Of a DNA stretch of 64,000 nucleotides, positions 9,111 to 17,013 are shown in pieces. Numbering within the stretch: position 1 is the first letter of the stretch; every line of letters begins with the position of its first letter. The notes under the pieces are model-generated. The model ran no database searches, was not told the origin of the DNA, and saw only the letters and a list, made by a program, of their open reading frames with translations. A program made the translations under genes and the position numbers. The stretch comes from DATARH01 sp050246595 (GTDB lineage: Bacteria > Pseudomonadota > Alphaproteobacteria > ATCC43930 > CGMCC-115725): contig JBFWVT010000013.1 of NCBI GenBank assembly GCA_050246595.1, positions 17,518-81,517 of the forward strand, read 5' to 3'.

Positions 9111-10264
9111 CCGGCGATGGCGTTCTTGACCGCCGCGGCGATGCGGTCCTGCGTCGCCTCGTCGAGATAGGGGTGCATCGGCAGGCTCAGCACCTCGGCC
9201 GAGAGCTGCTCGGATACCGGCAAACCGTTGCCGGCTCTGGGATACTCCCGATAGGCGGTCTGCGTGTGCAGCGGCTTCGGATAATATACCGCGGTCGGGA
9301 TGCCGGCGGATTTGAGGCGGGCGGCGAGCGCATCGCGATCGCTGCCGGCCGGCAGCCGCACCGTGTACTGCGCCCAGACGCTGGTCAGACCGTCCGGCAC
9401 CTCGGGCACGGTGACGACATCGCCGAGCAAGGCGTTGTAGCGCGCCGCGATGCGGTCCCGCGCGGCGATCTCGTCGACGAAGATCGCCAGCTTCTCCAGC
9501 AGCACCACCGCCTGCATCGTGTCGAGACGGGCATTCATACCGATCCGCACATTGTCGTATTTGTCGGTCCCCTGACCGTGTACTCGCAAGCTGCGCAACA
9601 CCTCGATCGTCGCGTCGTCATCAACAAACACGGCGCCGCCGTCGCCGTAGCAGCCAAGCGGCTTGGCCGGGAAGAAGCTTGTCGTTGTCAGATCGCCGAT
9701 CGCTCCGATGCGGCGGCCCTTGTATACGGCCCCGAAGCTCTGCGCCGCATCGCACAGGACCCACATCCGGTTGCACTCGGCGATCGCCAGGATTTCATCG
9801 TAATCCGCGGGCAACCCGAACAGATCGACCGGGATCACCCCGGACGGTGTCAGCCCGAGACGGCGCGCCATGGCGATGCCTGCTTCGAGACTCGACGGGT
9901 CCATGTTGAACGTGTCGGCCAGCACATCGACAAAGATCGGGGTCGCGCCAAACCACGCCACGACTTCGGCGGTCGCGGCGAAGGTGAATGACGGCACAAG
10001 GATCGCCTGGCCCGGCCTGGCACCTTTCACCATCAGCGCCAGCCCCAGGGCATCGGTGCCGTTGGCGCAGCTCAGAACGTGCCTGGCGCCGCAGAATTCG
10101 GCGAGTTGGCGCTCAAGCTGGGCGACTTCGGGACCGAGGATAAACCGGCCGTGCTCGACCACACGCCGGATCGCCTCGTCCATGCGGGTGCCGATGCGGC
10201 GGCGCTGGGCGCCGAGATCGATAAACTCGATCGGCTCGGCCAGAACGGGTGCCACGTCCGCCAT
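9107..10264 (-). CDS. DegT/DnrJ/EryC1 PLP aminotransferase (WlbC/WbpE-like)
   Basis: 385 residues. The fold is the sugar-aminotransferase type of class V-like PLP enzymes: NGTDALGLAL near 68-77 binds phosphate, CDAAQSFGA has Asp172, and the Schiff-base lysine is Lys201 in FFPAKPLGCYGDGG. The start ATG shares one base with the TGA of the upstream gene (TGATG), so the two are translationally coupled. With a WlbA-type dehydrogenase and WlbB-type acetyltransferase encoded just upstream, it probably adds the 3-amino group to UDP-N-acetyl-3-keto-glucosaminuronate. Assignment to WbpE/WlbC rests on context; the family itself is certain. Confidence 0.88.
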   Translation of the reverse strand: MADVAPVLAEPIEFIDLGAQRRRIGTRMDEAIRRVVEHGRFILGPEVAQLERQLAEFCGARHVLSCANGTDALGLALMVKGARPGQAILVPSFTFAATAEVVAWFGATPIFVDVLADTFNMDPSSLEAGIAMARRLGLTPSGVIPVDLFGLPADYDEILAIAECNRMWVLCDAAQSFGAVYKGRRIGAIGDLTTTSFFPAKPLGCYGDGGAVFVDDDATIEVLRSLRVHGQGTDKYDNVRIGMNARLDTMQAVVLLEKLAIFVDEIAARDRIAARYNALLGDVVTVPEVPDGLTSVWAQYTVRLPAGSDRDALAARLKSAGIPTAVYYPKPLHTQTAYREYPRAGNGLPVSEQLSAEVLSLPMHPYLDEATQDRIAAAVKNAIAG

Positions 10265-11844
10265 CAGACGATCTCCTCGATGCAATCGGGTCCCGCTTCG
10301 CGATAGCGCCGGCCCGAACGCGGGCAGACGAGATCGGGACCAAGCTTCTCGCCGGCATGGCTCATCCAGCCGATGCGCCGCGCCGGCACCCCGGCCACCA
10401 GAGCGAAGGCCGGAACATCTTGGGTGACGACCGCGCCGGCGGCGACAAAGGCGTATTCGCCGATCGTATGGCCGCAGACGATCGTGGCATTGGCCCCGAT
10501 CGTCGCGCCGCGCTTGACCAGGGTCGAGCGGAACTCGTCCTTGCGCTCTACCTCCGCCCGCGGATTGTTGACGTTGGTGAAGACACAGGAGGGGCCGCAG
10601 AACACACCGTCCTCCAGCGTCACACCCTTGTAGATCGAGACGTTGTTCTGAACCTTGCAGCCGTCCCCGACACTCACGTCCGGACCGACCATCACGTTCT
10701 GCCCGAACGAGCAGTTGCGACCGATGCGGGTGCGCGGCAGGATATGCGCAAAGTGCCAGATGCGCGTCCCGGCGCCGATTTCGCAAGGCTCGTCGACAAA
10801 AGCCGAGGGATGGATTTGCACCCCCGGGAAAGCGGCCGGCGCAGGCGCAGCGGGTGCGGCGGACGGAACGGCGGCCTTCAGCGACTCGCTGGCCCGGGTC
10901 AGCACGCGCAGCACGCGCAGACCTTCCTGCCCGTCGGTGCGCGGCCGCGCCCCGGTCGCGACGCAATCAAGAAAATGGCGGCATTCGAATTCGAGCGGCT
11001 CGCCTTCTTCGAGTTCGATCGCTCTCGCATCGGCGCGCTGCGGCACCGGTATCGTCTCGCGCCAGTCGATGCGGTGCGGATAGACTCGCAGCTTCTCGCA
11101 CCACGGCAGGCTGTCATCGAATACGGCCATCGCGCGGTCGCCGACCGCGACCAGTTTCTGTTCCTTGAACGGGTGCAGCCAGGACACGAAGACATGCGCC
11201 TGCTCGCCGCCGGGAAAGGCGAGATGGGTCGTCGTCACATCGGCGATCGTCCGGTGCAGAAAATAAGCGCCGCTGGAGCTGATCTCGCTCGGCTCCTGCC
11301 CGACAAGCGACAGGATCATCGAGATGTCGTGCGGCGCGAAGGACCATAAAATATCCTCCTCACGCCGGACCTTCCCGAGATTGAGCCGGTTCGAATAGAG
11401 ATATTGCAACCGGCCCAGCTCGCCCCGGCGCACCAGATCGCGCAATGCGATAAACGCCGGGTGGTATTGCAGCAGATGACCGACCATCAAACGGCGATTG
11501 CGCTGTTCCGCGAGCTGGCAGAGGCGCTCGGCCTCGGCGAGCGTCAACGCCAGCGGCTTTTCGACAAAGACGTGCTTGCCGGCTTCGAGCGCGGCGCGCG
11601 CCAGCGACGCGTGATGCACCGCCGGAGCGGCAATCGCGACGGCCGCTATCGACGGGTCGTGCAGCACAAAGTCGAGACTGCGGACCGGGGCGCCAAAGCG
11701 CTCCGACAAGTTCGCCGCAACCTCCCGGTCCGGATCGCTGATGGCGGCCAGCGCGCCCAGCTCGCAGAAGTTCCGGACGAGGTTTTTTCCCCAATAACCG
11801 CAGCCGATTACGGCCACCCGCACTTGCGGCGCCTCACCATCCAT
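10264..11844 (-). CDS. Fused Gfo/Idh/MocA dehydrogenase and hexapeptide acetyltransferase (WlbA-WlbB-like)
   Basis: 526 residues from the ATG at 11844, which has GGGGGAG eight bases upstream. Residues about 8-326 are an NAD-dependent sugar oxidoreductase: VAVIGCGYWGKN is the dinucleotide site and EKP (about 95-97) the family lysine motif. An Ala/Pro linker (about 327-341) leads to a left-handed beta-helix acetyltransferase with repeated I-G-x-x-x hexads, ending in GVPARRIGWM. In UDP-GlcNAc(3NAc)A synthesis the dehydrogenase oxidises C3 (WlbA/WbpB), the aminotransferase aminates it, and the acetyltransferase (WlbB/WbpD) acetylates it; here steps one and three share a chain and step two is the next gene. 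Substrate is inferred from this grouping. Confidence 0.86.
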   Translation of the reverse strand: MDGEAPQVRVAVIGCGYWGKNLVRNFCELGALAAISDPDREVAANLSERFGAPVRSLDFVLHDPSIAAVAIAAPAVHHASLARAALEAGKHVFVEKPLALTLAEAERLCQLAEQRNRRLMVGHLLQYHPAFIALRDLVRRGELGRLQYLYSNRLNLGKVRREEDILWSFAPHDISMILSLVGQEPSEISSSGAYFLHRTIADVTTTHLAFPGGEQAHVFVSWLHPFKEQKLVAVGDRAMAVFDDSLPWCEKLRVYPHRIDWRETIPVPQRADARAIELEEGEPLEFECRHFLDCVATGARPRTDGQEGLRVLRVLTRASESLKAAVPSAAPAAPAPAAFPGVQIHPSAFVDEPCEIGAGTRIWHFAHILPRTRIGRNCSFGQNVMVGPDVSVGDGCKVQNNVSIYKGVTLEDGVFCGPSCVFTNVNNPRAEVERKDEFRSTLVKRGATIGANATIVCGHTIGEYAFVAAGAVVTQDVPAFALVAGVPARRIGWMSHAGEKLGPDLVCPRSGRRYREAGPDCIEEIV

Positions 11845-11994
11845 CACCAAGGCTCCCCCACTACCGCAGCCCCGGGCGACCGAGTGTCACCGGAGGGACT
11901 GGACCATCATCGCGCCATGAGACCGGCCGCGATGTCACCACAGGCGATTCGGGCCGCCGCCGCGCGTCCGGTACGCGCATGAGATACCGGGACA

Positions 11995-12690
11995 TCATGG
12001 AGCGGCCCTCCCATGGGCTGCCGCACTCGCTGCCTCGGGCAGCACCACCAATGCAATCCCGAGCAGATCCGGCGCGACGATGTTTCCCGGAGCAAATCCG
12101 CTCACGGCAGCGCTTGCCAGCAAGGCGTCAAAACGCGGCTTTGGCGCGCTGGTATCGGTCACGATCACGCCGTCGAGACCATCGGGGCCGGCGGCAAGCT
12201 GCGCCGACTCCAGATCGGCGACGATCGGCAGTCCGGTCAGACGGCCCCCGGCTTTCTCCCCGTCAATGACGCAAACCACCGCGATCCCGGTATCGCCCGC
12301 GCTCAGCACGACGATCTCGGCCAGATCGCCGGCGCCGCAGAGCGCGACCCGGCGCCAGCCGCGACCGGCGCACTGCGCCAGCAACGCCGCGCAATCGGCA
12401 CGCGCCTGACGGAAGAAGTTGAACGAAGCGGCCAAATACTCCGCAGTAAGCCGGCTTTTCTCGGCAAATCCCTGGGGGGTCAGGTAATAGGCGTAGCGGT
12501 TGAGCGGCACTTGGGTTGCCTTGACCAGACCCTTGCGTACACAGCGCCGGAGGTAGGCGTTCGCCAGACCGAGTGCGATCCCGAGATGACTGGCAAGCTT
12601 TCGCTGCGTGATCGTGCTGTCGCGTTCGATCGAGCTGAGCAGCCGGCGCACGATCTCGGGATCACCCGTGTCCCGGTCGGGTTCAGTCAC
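11995..12690 (-). CDS. Winged-helix regulator with C-terminal Rossmann-like domain
   Basis: 231 residues from a GTG at 12690, chosen because AAAGGGGGA lies about ten bases upstream; an ATG at 12738 is the alternative. Residues about 11-80 form a winged helix (TITQRKLASHLGIALGLANA is a clear helix-turn-helix, YAYYLTPQGFAEKSR the wing). The rest has VALCGAGDLAEI (115-126), a glycine-rich nucleotide-binding turn, and alternating strands and helices like the N-terminal domain of PglD sugar acetyltransferases. It is the first leftward gene upstream of the sugar genes and diverges from the hydrolase at 12900, so it may control the polysaccharide locus in response to a nucleotide or nucleotide sugar. 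That role is inferred. Confidence 0.75.
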   Translation of the reverse strand: MTEPDRDTGDPEIVRRLLSSIERDSTITQRKLASHLGIALGLANAYLRRCVRKGLVKATQVPLNRYAYYLTPQGFAEKSRLTAEYLAASFNFFRQARADCAALLAQCAGRGWRRVALCGAGDLAEIVVLSAGDTGIAVVCVIDGEKAGGRLTGLPIVADLESAQLAAGPDGLDGVIVTDTSAPKPRFDALLASAAVSGFAPGNIVAPDLLGIALVVLPEAASAAAHGRAAP

Positions 12691-12899
12691 GCTCTGGATG
12701 TCCCCCTTTGCCCCCGGCCCCTCGCATACTGCGTTCATTGCATGAACGTCAAGGCACTTTTTGTTGCCGGGCAGGAGGGAGCAGCCGGGTCTGCCGGGCA
12801 ATCCGGTCAACAGAGCGCACTCCGCTCTTCCCTGCCGATCGGCCGGCCCTTGACCGCCGTTTCCGGACCGGCGAGCCTGCACCGACTGAGGAGGAGCAG

Positions 12900-13940
12900 A
12901 TGAGCGTCACCGCAGCCGAGCCGTTCAAAGCGCCCACCGTCGAATCGTTGTCGGTGCGTGTCGTCGTCGATTCATTCTTCGACCAGTTCATGCCGAAGCA
13001 GACCCATTCCCATTGCCGGATCGAACACGTCAGCCGCATCCGCGGGCGCGAGACCTCGACCCTGGCCGGCGAATGGGGGCTGTCGCTGCATCTCGAATCG
13101 CGCGGCCCCCGACAAAACGGAAACGGACAAAACGGAAACCGGCAGAGCGGGCAATACCTGCTCGATTTCGGCTATACGCCGGAAATCCTGCTGCGCAATT
13201 TCGACCTGCTCGGCATCGCGCCGGAAAAGCTCGACGGGCTGATCCTGAGCCACGCGCATCGCGACCATTACGGCGGGCTTGTCGGGTTTGTCGAACACCA
13301 TCGCGCCAACATGCGAGACGACCTCAAACTGTTCGCCGGCGGCGATCTGACCTTCCGCGAGAAATGGATGGGGGCGCCGCAGGGCGAGGAGCCACGCTCC
13401 TGGGGCGCGCTCGACGGCGCCGCGCTCGCCGCCGCGCATGTCGAAACCGTTCCCTGCGATCACGCCCACGCGCTATCCGGGCCGTTCACCTCGGGCCAGA
13501 TCGCGCGGCAATCGTTCGAGCGGGTCCTGCCGAACACGCTGATCGAACCCACCCCCTCCGACCACTACAGCGACGACGAACGCCGCGGCCGGCTCGTGCC
13601 CGACCGCCACCCGGACGAGCACGCGACCTGCTATGTCGTGCAGGGGCGCGGGCTGGTCGTCATTTCGTCCTGCGGTCATTGCGGGCTGATCAACACGATC
13701 AAGGCGGCGCAGGCCGTCTCCGGTGTGTCCAAATTGCACGCGGTGATCGGCGGTTTTCACCTCGGGGTCGCGCCGCCCGATTATGTCGAGCACACGATCG
13801 CCGAACTGAAATCGCTCGACCCGGACGTGGTCCTGCCGATGCATTGCAGCGGCCGCGCCTTTATCGCCGGGGTGGCGCGCGAGATGCCGGACCGGCTGGT
13901 TTACGCCAATACCGGCAGCCGTTTTACGTTCGGGGTATAA
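12900..13940 (+). CDS. Metallo-beta-lactamase-fold hydrolase (COG1237-type)
   Basis: 346 residues, start set by GAGGAG just before the ATG. SHAHRDHYGGL (HxHxDH at 118-123) is the metal site of the metallo-beta-lactamase superfamily; GVSKLHAVIGGFHLG and VVLPMHCSGRAF supply later ligands. The arrangement resembles COG1237 proteins, some annotated as dihydropterin ribofuranosyl-aminobenzene phosphate synthases in archaea, but most members have no proven reaction. Residues about 71-80 contain QNGNG-QNGNR, encoded by an in-frame 15-base tandem duplication in a loop before the strand LLDFGY. It lies 4 bases upstream of the racemase-like gene, so the two form an operon. Confidence 0.82.
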   Translation: MSVTAAEPFKAPTVESLSVRVVVDSFFDQFMPKQTHSHCRIEHVSRIRGRETSTLAGEWGLSLHLESRGPRQNGNGQNGNRQSGQYLLDFGYTPEILLRNFDLLGIAPEKLDGLILSHAHRDHYGGLVGFVEHHRANMRDDLKLFAGGDLTFREKWMGAPQGEEPRSWGALDGAALAAAHVETVPCDHAHALSGPFTSGQIARQSFERVLPNTLIEPTPSDHYSDDERRGRLVPDRHPDEHATCYVVQGRGLVVISSCGHCGLINTIKAAQAVSGVSKLHAVIGGFHLGVAPPDYVEHTIAELKSLDPDVVLPMHCSGRAFIAGVAREMPDRLVYANTGSRFTFGV

Positions 13941-13944
13941 GGCG

Positions 13945-14751
13945 GTGCGGCTGTTCTATCAGAGCCTCGGCGTCACCCGCCGCTCGACCGGCGGCGATTA
14001 CGCGCAACATCTGTCGGCGATCCTGGCCCGCGCCGCCTCACCGGGCACCACGATCGAACTGCGCGGATTGAGCGAAGGCCGCGCGATCGCCGACCAGTAC
14101 CGCTATCTCGAATATCTCGACACCGCCGACATCCTCGACAACGGTCTCGCCGCCGAGCGCGACGGGTACGACGCCTTCCTGATCGGCAACATCTTCGAGC
14201 CGGGTCTGCACGCGCTGCGCGAACTGCTCAACATCCCGGTGCTGGGGCTGTGCGAATCGGCCGTATTTGTCGCCTGCCTGATGGGGACGAGCTTTTCGGT
14301 CGTCAACGTCAACCCGAAATTCGAGCGGCGCGTCACCGAGAACATTTCTTCCTATGGTCTGTCGAACCGGCTCGTCTCGATCGATAGGATGCGGGTCGAA
14401 CGCCCGGCCGTGTTCGACCGCGCCTTCGAGGATGCCGCGGTCCGCGACGACGTGATCGACCAGTTCCGCGCCGCCGCGCGAAGGGGTCTGGAAAAAGGCG
14501 CCGAGACGATCATCCCGGCCGGCGGCATCGTGATGACCCTGCTCGCCCAATTTGGCGTTCACGAGGTCGACGGCGCGCCGGTCGTCAACGGACTCTACGC
14601 GCTGGTCAGGATCGCCGAGCTGGCCGCCAGCCTCAAAGCGCTGACCGGGCATTTCACCAGCAAGCGGATGACCTACGCGCCGCCGAGCGGGGCGCTGCTC
14701 GACGACATCCGACGCGTGTACGGCAGCCGCGTATATCCCGGCGCGCGATAG
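13945..14751 (+). CDS. Asp/Glu/hydantoin racemase-like protein
   Basis: 268 residues from a GTG start 4 bases after the preceding stop. The chain has the alternating strand-helix pattern of the Asp/Glu racemase superfamily: IGNIFEPGLHALRELLNIPVLGLCESAVF carries the first catalytic-cysteine region, and GAETIIPAGGIVMTLL corresponds to the second domain loop, where the usual second cysteine is replaced by a Gly/Ala-rich stretch. A missing second cysteine argues against a simple two-base racemase; decarboxylase or isomerase members of the fold also lack one cysteine. Coupling to the metallo-hydrolase suggests consecutive steps on one small metabolite, not identified. Confidence 0.7.
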   Translation: MRLFYQSLGVTRRSTGGDYAQHLSAILARAASPGTTIELRGLSEGRAIADQYRYLEYLDTADILDNGLAAERDGYDAFLIGNIFEPGLHALRELLNIPVLGLCESAVFVACLMGTSFSVVNVNPKFERRVTENISSYGLSNRLVSIDRMRVERPAVFDRAFEDAAVRDDVIDQFRAAARRGLEKGAETIIPAGGIVMTLLAQFGVHEVDGAPVVNGLYALVRIAELAASLKALTGHFTSKRMTYAPPSGALLDDIRRVYGSRVYPGAR

Positions 14752-14835
14752 GCGGGCGGCTCCCCGATCCGCCCCGCCTCGCCCGCGGCCATCGCTTCGT
14801 GTACGATGCCGGGTCGCGGCAGAGGAGACGAGCGC

Positions 14836-15636
14836 ATGGGGCTGATGGCCGGCAAGCAGGGCCTCATCATGGGGGTCGCCAACGACCGCTCGCTCGCCTG
14901 GGGTATCGCCAAGGCGGCGCACGCGCACGGGGCGCGGCTCGCCTTCACCTATCAGGGCGAGGCGCTGGGTCGCCGCGTGCGGCCGCTCGCCGATAGTCTC
15001 GACAGCGATTTTGTCGTCGAGGCCGATGTGACCTCGGAAGCGAGCCTCGATGCGCTGTTCGCCGGGATCGGCGAACGCTGGGGCCGGCTCGATTTTGTCG
15101 TGCACGCGATCGCGTTCTCGGACAAGAACGAGCTGACCGGCAAGTATCTCGATACGACGCGCGCCAATTTCCTGCGCACGCTCGACATCTCGTGCTTTTC
15201 GTTCACCGATCTGTGCCGTCGCGCCGCGCCCTTGATGATTTCGGGCGGCAGTCTGTTGACGCTGACCTATGCCGGCGCCGAGCGGGTCATGCCGCATTAC
15301 AACGTGATGGGAGTCGCCAAGGCGGCGCTCGAAGCCAGCGTGCGCTATCTCGCGGTCGATCTCGGCGGCGACAATATCCGGGTCAACGCGATCTCGGCCG
15401 GCCCGATCAAGACCTTGGCCGCCTCGGGTATCGGCGATTTCCGCTATATCCTGAAATGGAACCAGTTGAACGCGCCGCTGAAGCGCAACACCACGATCGA
15501 GGATGTCGGCGGCGCCGGCGTTTATCTGTTGAGCGACCTGTCGGCCGGTGTCACCGGCGAGGTGCATCATGTCGATAGCGGGTATCACGTCGTTGGCATG
15601 AAGGCGGTCGATGCGCCGGATATTTCGGTCGTGTAA
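14836..15636 (+). CDS. fabI: Enoyl-ACP reductase (NADH), FabI
   Basis: 266 residues; AGAGGAGACGAGCGC precedes the ATG. The N-terminus GLIMGVANDRSLAWGIA is the FabI form of the SDR cofactor site, TYAGAERVMPHYNVMGVAKAA (split here for reading: Tyr, six residues, Lys) carries the catalytic Tyr and Lys, and RVNAISAGPIKTLAASGI is the FabI substrate-loop signature. It reduces enoyl-ACP in the last step of each fatty-acid elongation cycle in the cytoplasm. It is followed after a palindromic repeat by aroC; the fabI-aroC order is common in alphaproteobacteria. Confidence 0.95.
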   Translation: MGLMAGKQGLIMGVANDRSLAWGIAKAAHAHGARLAFTYQGEALGRRVRPLADSLDSDFVVEADVTSEASLDALFAGIGERWGRLDFVVHAIAFSDKNELTGKYLDTTRANFLRTLDISCFSFTDLCRRAAPLMISGGSLLTLTYAGAERVMPHYNVMGVAKAALEASVRYLAVDLGGDNIRVNAISAGPIKTLAASGIGDFRYILKWNQLNAPLKRNTTIEDVGGAGVYLLSDLSAGVTGEVHHVDSGYHVVGMKAVDAPDISVV

Positions 15637-15684
15637 ACGGGGGGATTCTCTGCCGGGTTATAACATCGCTGAACACCCCTTGGC

Positions 15685-15762
15685 CGGGCTTGACCCGGCC
15701 ATCCACGTCTCCCGGGGCCACACCGATAGCCGCGAAAGACGTGGATGCGCGGGTCAAGCCCG
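15685..15762. repeat. Long intergenic inverted repeat (REP-like)
   Basis: Two 26-base arms, 15685-15710 and 15737-15762, are reverse complements with two mismatches and are separated by 26 bases. The arm reads as CGGGCTTGACCCGG then CCATCCACGTCT. Similar motifs recur at 16928 (GGACTTGATCCGG), 22033, 22098 and 43016, so it belongs to a dispersed REP-like family. It lies between fabI and aroC and could stabilise the upstream transcript or act as a weak terminator. Confidence 0.8.
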
Positions 15763-15797
15763 CGCAAGGGGGAGATCTTTCGGGAACTTGTAGAGGC

Positions 15798-16874
15798 ATG
15801 GCCGGCAACACCTTTGGAACCCTGTTCCGCTTTACGACCTGGGGCGAGAGCCACGGCCCGGCGATCGGGGTCGTTGTCGACGGCGTGCCGCCCCGGATTC
15901 CGCTCGCCGAACCCGATATCCAGCATTGGCTCGACCGCCGGCGGCCCGGCCAGTCGCGCTTTACGACGCAGCGCCGCGAGCCGGATGAGGTGAAAATCCT
16001 GTCCGGCGTGTTCGAGGGCCAGACAACCGGCACGCCGATCCAGCTCCTGATCGAGAATGTCGATCAGCGCTCGAAGGATTACCGCAACATCGCCGACCGC
16101 TTCCGTCCCGGACACGCCGACTACGCCTACTGGAAAAAATACGGCATCCGTGATTATCGCGGCGGCGGACGCGCCTCGGCGCGCGAGACCGCCTCGCGCG
16201 TGGCGGCCGGCGCCGTGGCGCGCAAGGTGCTCGGGCCGGGTATCACGCTGCGCGGCGCGCTCGTGCAGATCGGGCCGCATCCGATCGACCGCGCGTCCTG
16301 GGATTGGGCCGCCGTCGAGGAGAACCCGTTCTGGTGTCCGGACCGTCAGACAGCTTTGCGCTGGGCCGATTATCTCGATACCGTGCGCAAATCGGGCTCG
16401 TCCGCCGGCGCGATCATCGAGATCGTCGCCTCCGGTGTCCCGGCCGGGCTTGGCGAGCCGGTCTATGACAAGCTGGACGGCGATCTGGCGCGCGCGCTGA
16501 TGACAATCAACGCGGTCAAGGGGGTCGAGATCGGCGCCGGGTTCGGCTCCGTGATGCTGTCCGGCGAGGAAAACGGCGACGAGATGCGCATGCAGGGCGG
16601 CGCGGTCGCGTTTCTGTCGAACAATGCCGGCGGCATCCTCGGCGGCATCTCGACCGGCCAGGACATTATCGTGCGCTTTGCGGTCAAGCCGACCAGCTCG
16701 ATCCTGAAACCGATGCGCACCGTGGACAGCGACGGCAACGAGGTCGAGCTCGAAACCCACGGCAGGCACGATCCGTGCGTCGGCATCCGCGCCGTCCCGG
16801 TCGGCGAGGCGATGGTCGCCTGCGTGCTGGCCGACCACCTGCTGCGCTACCGCGCGATCGGTGGGAAGGTGTAA
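15798..16874 (+). CDS. aroC: Chorismate synthase
   Basis: 358 residues, full length. The start MAGNTFGTLFRFTTWGESHG is the first chorismate-synthase signature; GIRDYRGGGRASARETASRV and, near the C-terminus, AFLSNNAGGILGGIS and FAVKPTSSI are the others. The enzyme uses reduced FMN to eliminate phosphate from EPSP, giving chorismate for aromatic amino acids, folate and ubiquinone. GAGG lies just before the ATG. The gene converges on the MFS transporter at 17014 with a short palindrome (GGACTTGATCC) between them. Confidence 0.97.
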   Translation: MAGNTFGTLFRFTTWGESHGPAIGVVVDGVPPRIPLAEPDIQHWLDRRRPGQSRFTTQRREPDEVKILSGVFEGQTTGTPIQLLIENVDQRSKDYRNIADRFRPGHADYAYWKKYGIRDYRGGGRASARETASRVAAGAVARKVLGPGITLRGALVQIGPHPIDRASWDWAAVEENPFWCPDRQTALRWADYLDTVRKSGSSAGAIIEIVASGVPAGLGEPVYDKLDGDLARALMTINAVKGVEIGAGFGSVMLSGEENGDEMRMQGGAVAFLSNNAGGILGGISTGQDIIVRFAVKPTSSILKPMRTVDSDGNEVELETHGRHDPCVGIRAVPVGEAMVACVLADHLLRYRAIGGKV

Positions 16875-17013
16875 TGCCAACCGCCCTTGCCTCAGACCTT
16901 TTCCGTAGCCGTACTCCCTCCCCTTCCCGGACTTGATCCGGGGATCACGGGGGATGGCGGGGTGGGGGCATGGGTCAGGGTCTCGGGCAGTCGGTATAAG
17001 CCTCGCCGCGCAG

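Noticed and set aside
9107..10966. Apparent 619-residue extension of the aminotransferase
   Set aside because: The added N-terminus is an out-of-frame reading of the acetyltransferase domain; the true ATG at 10264 is coupled to the upstream stop.
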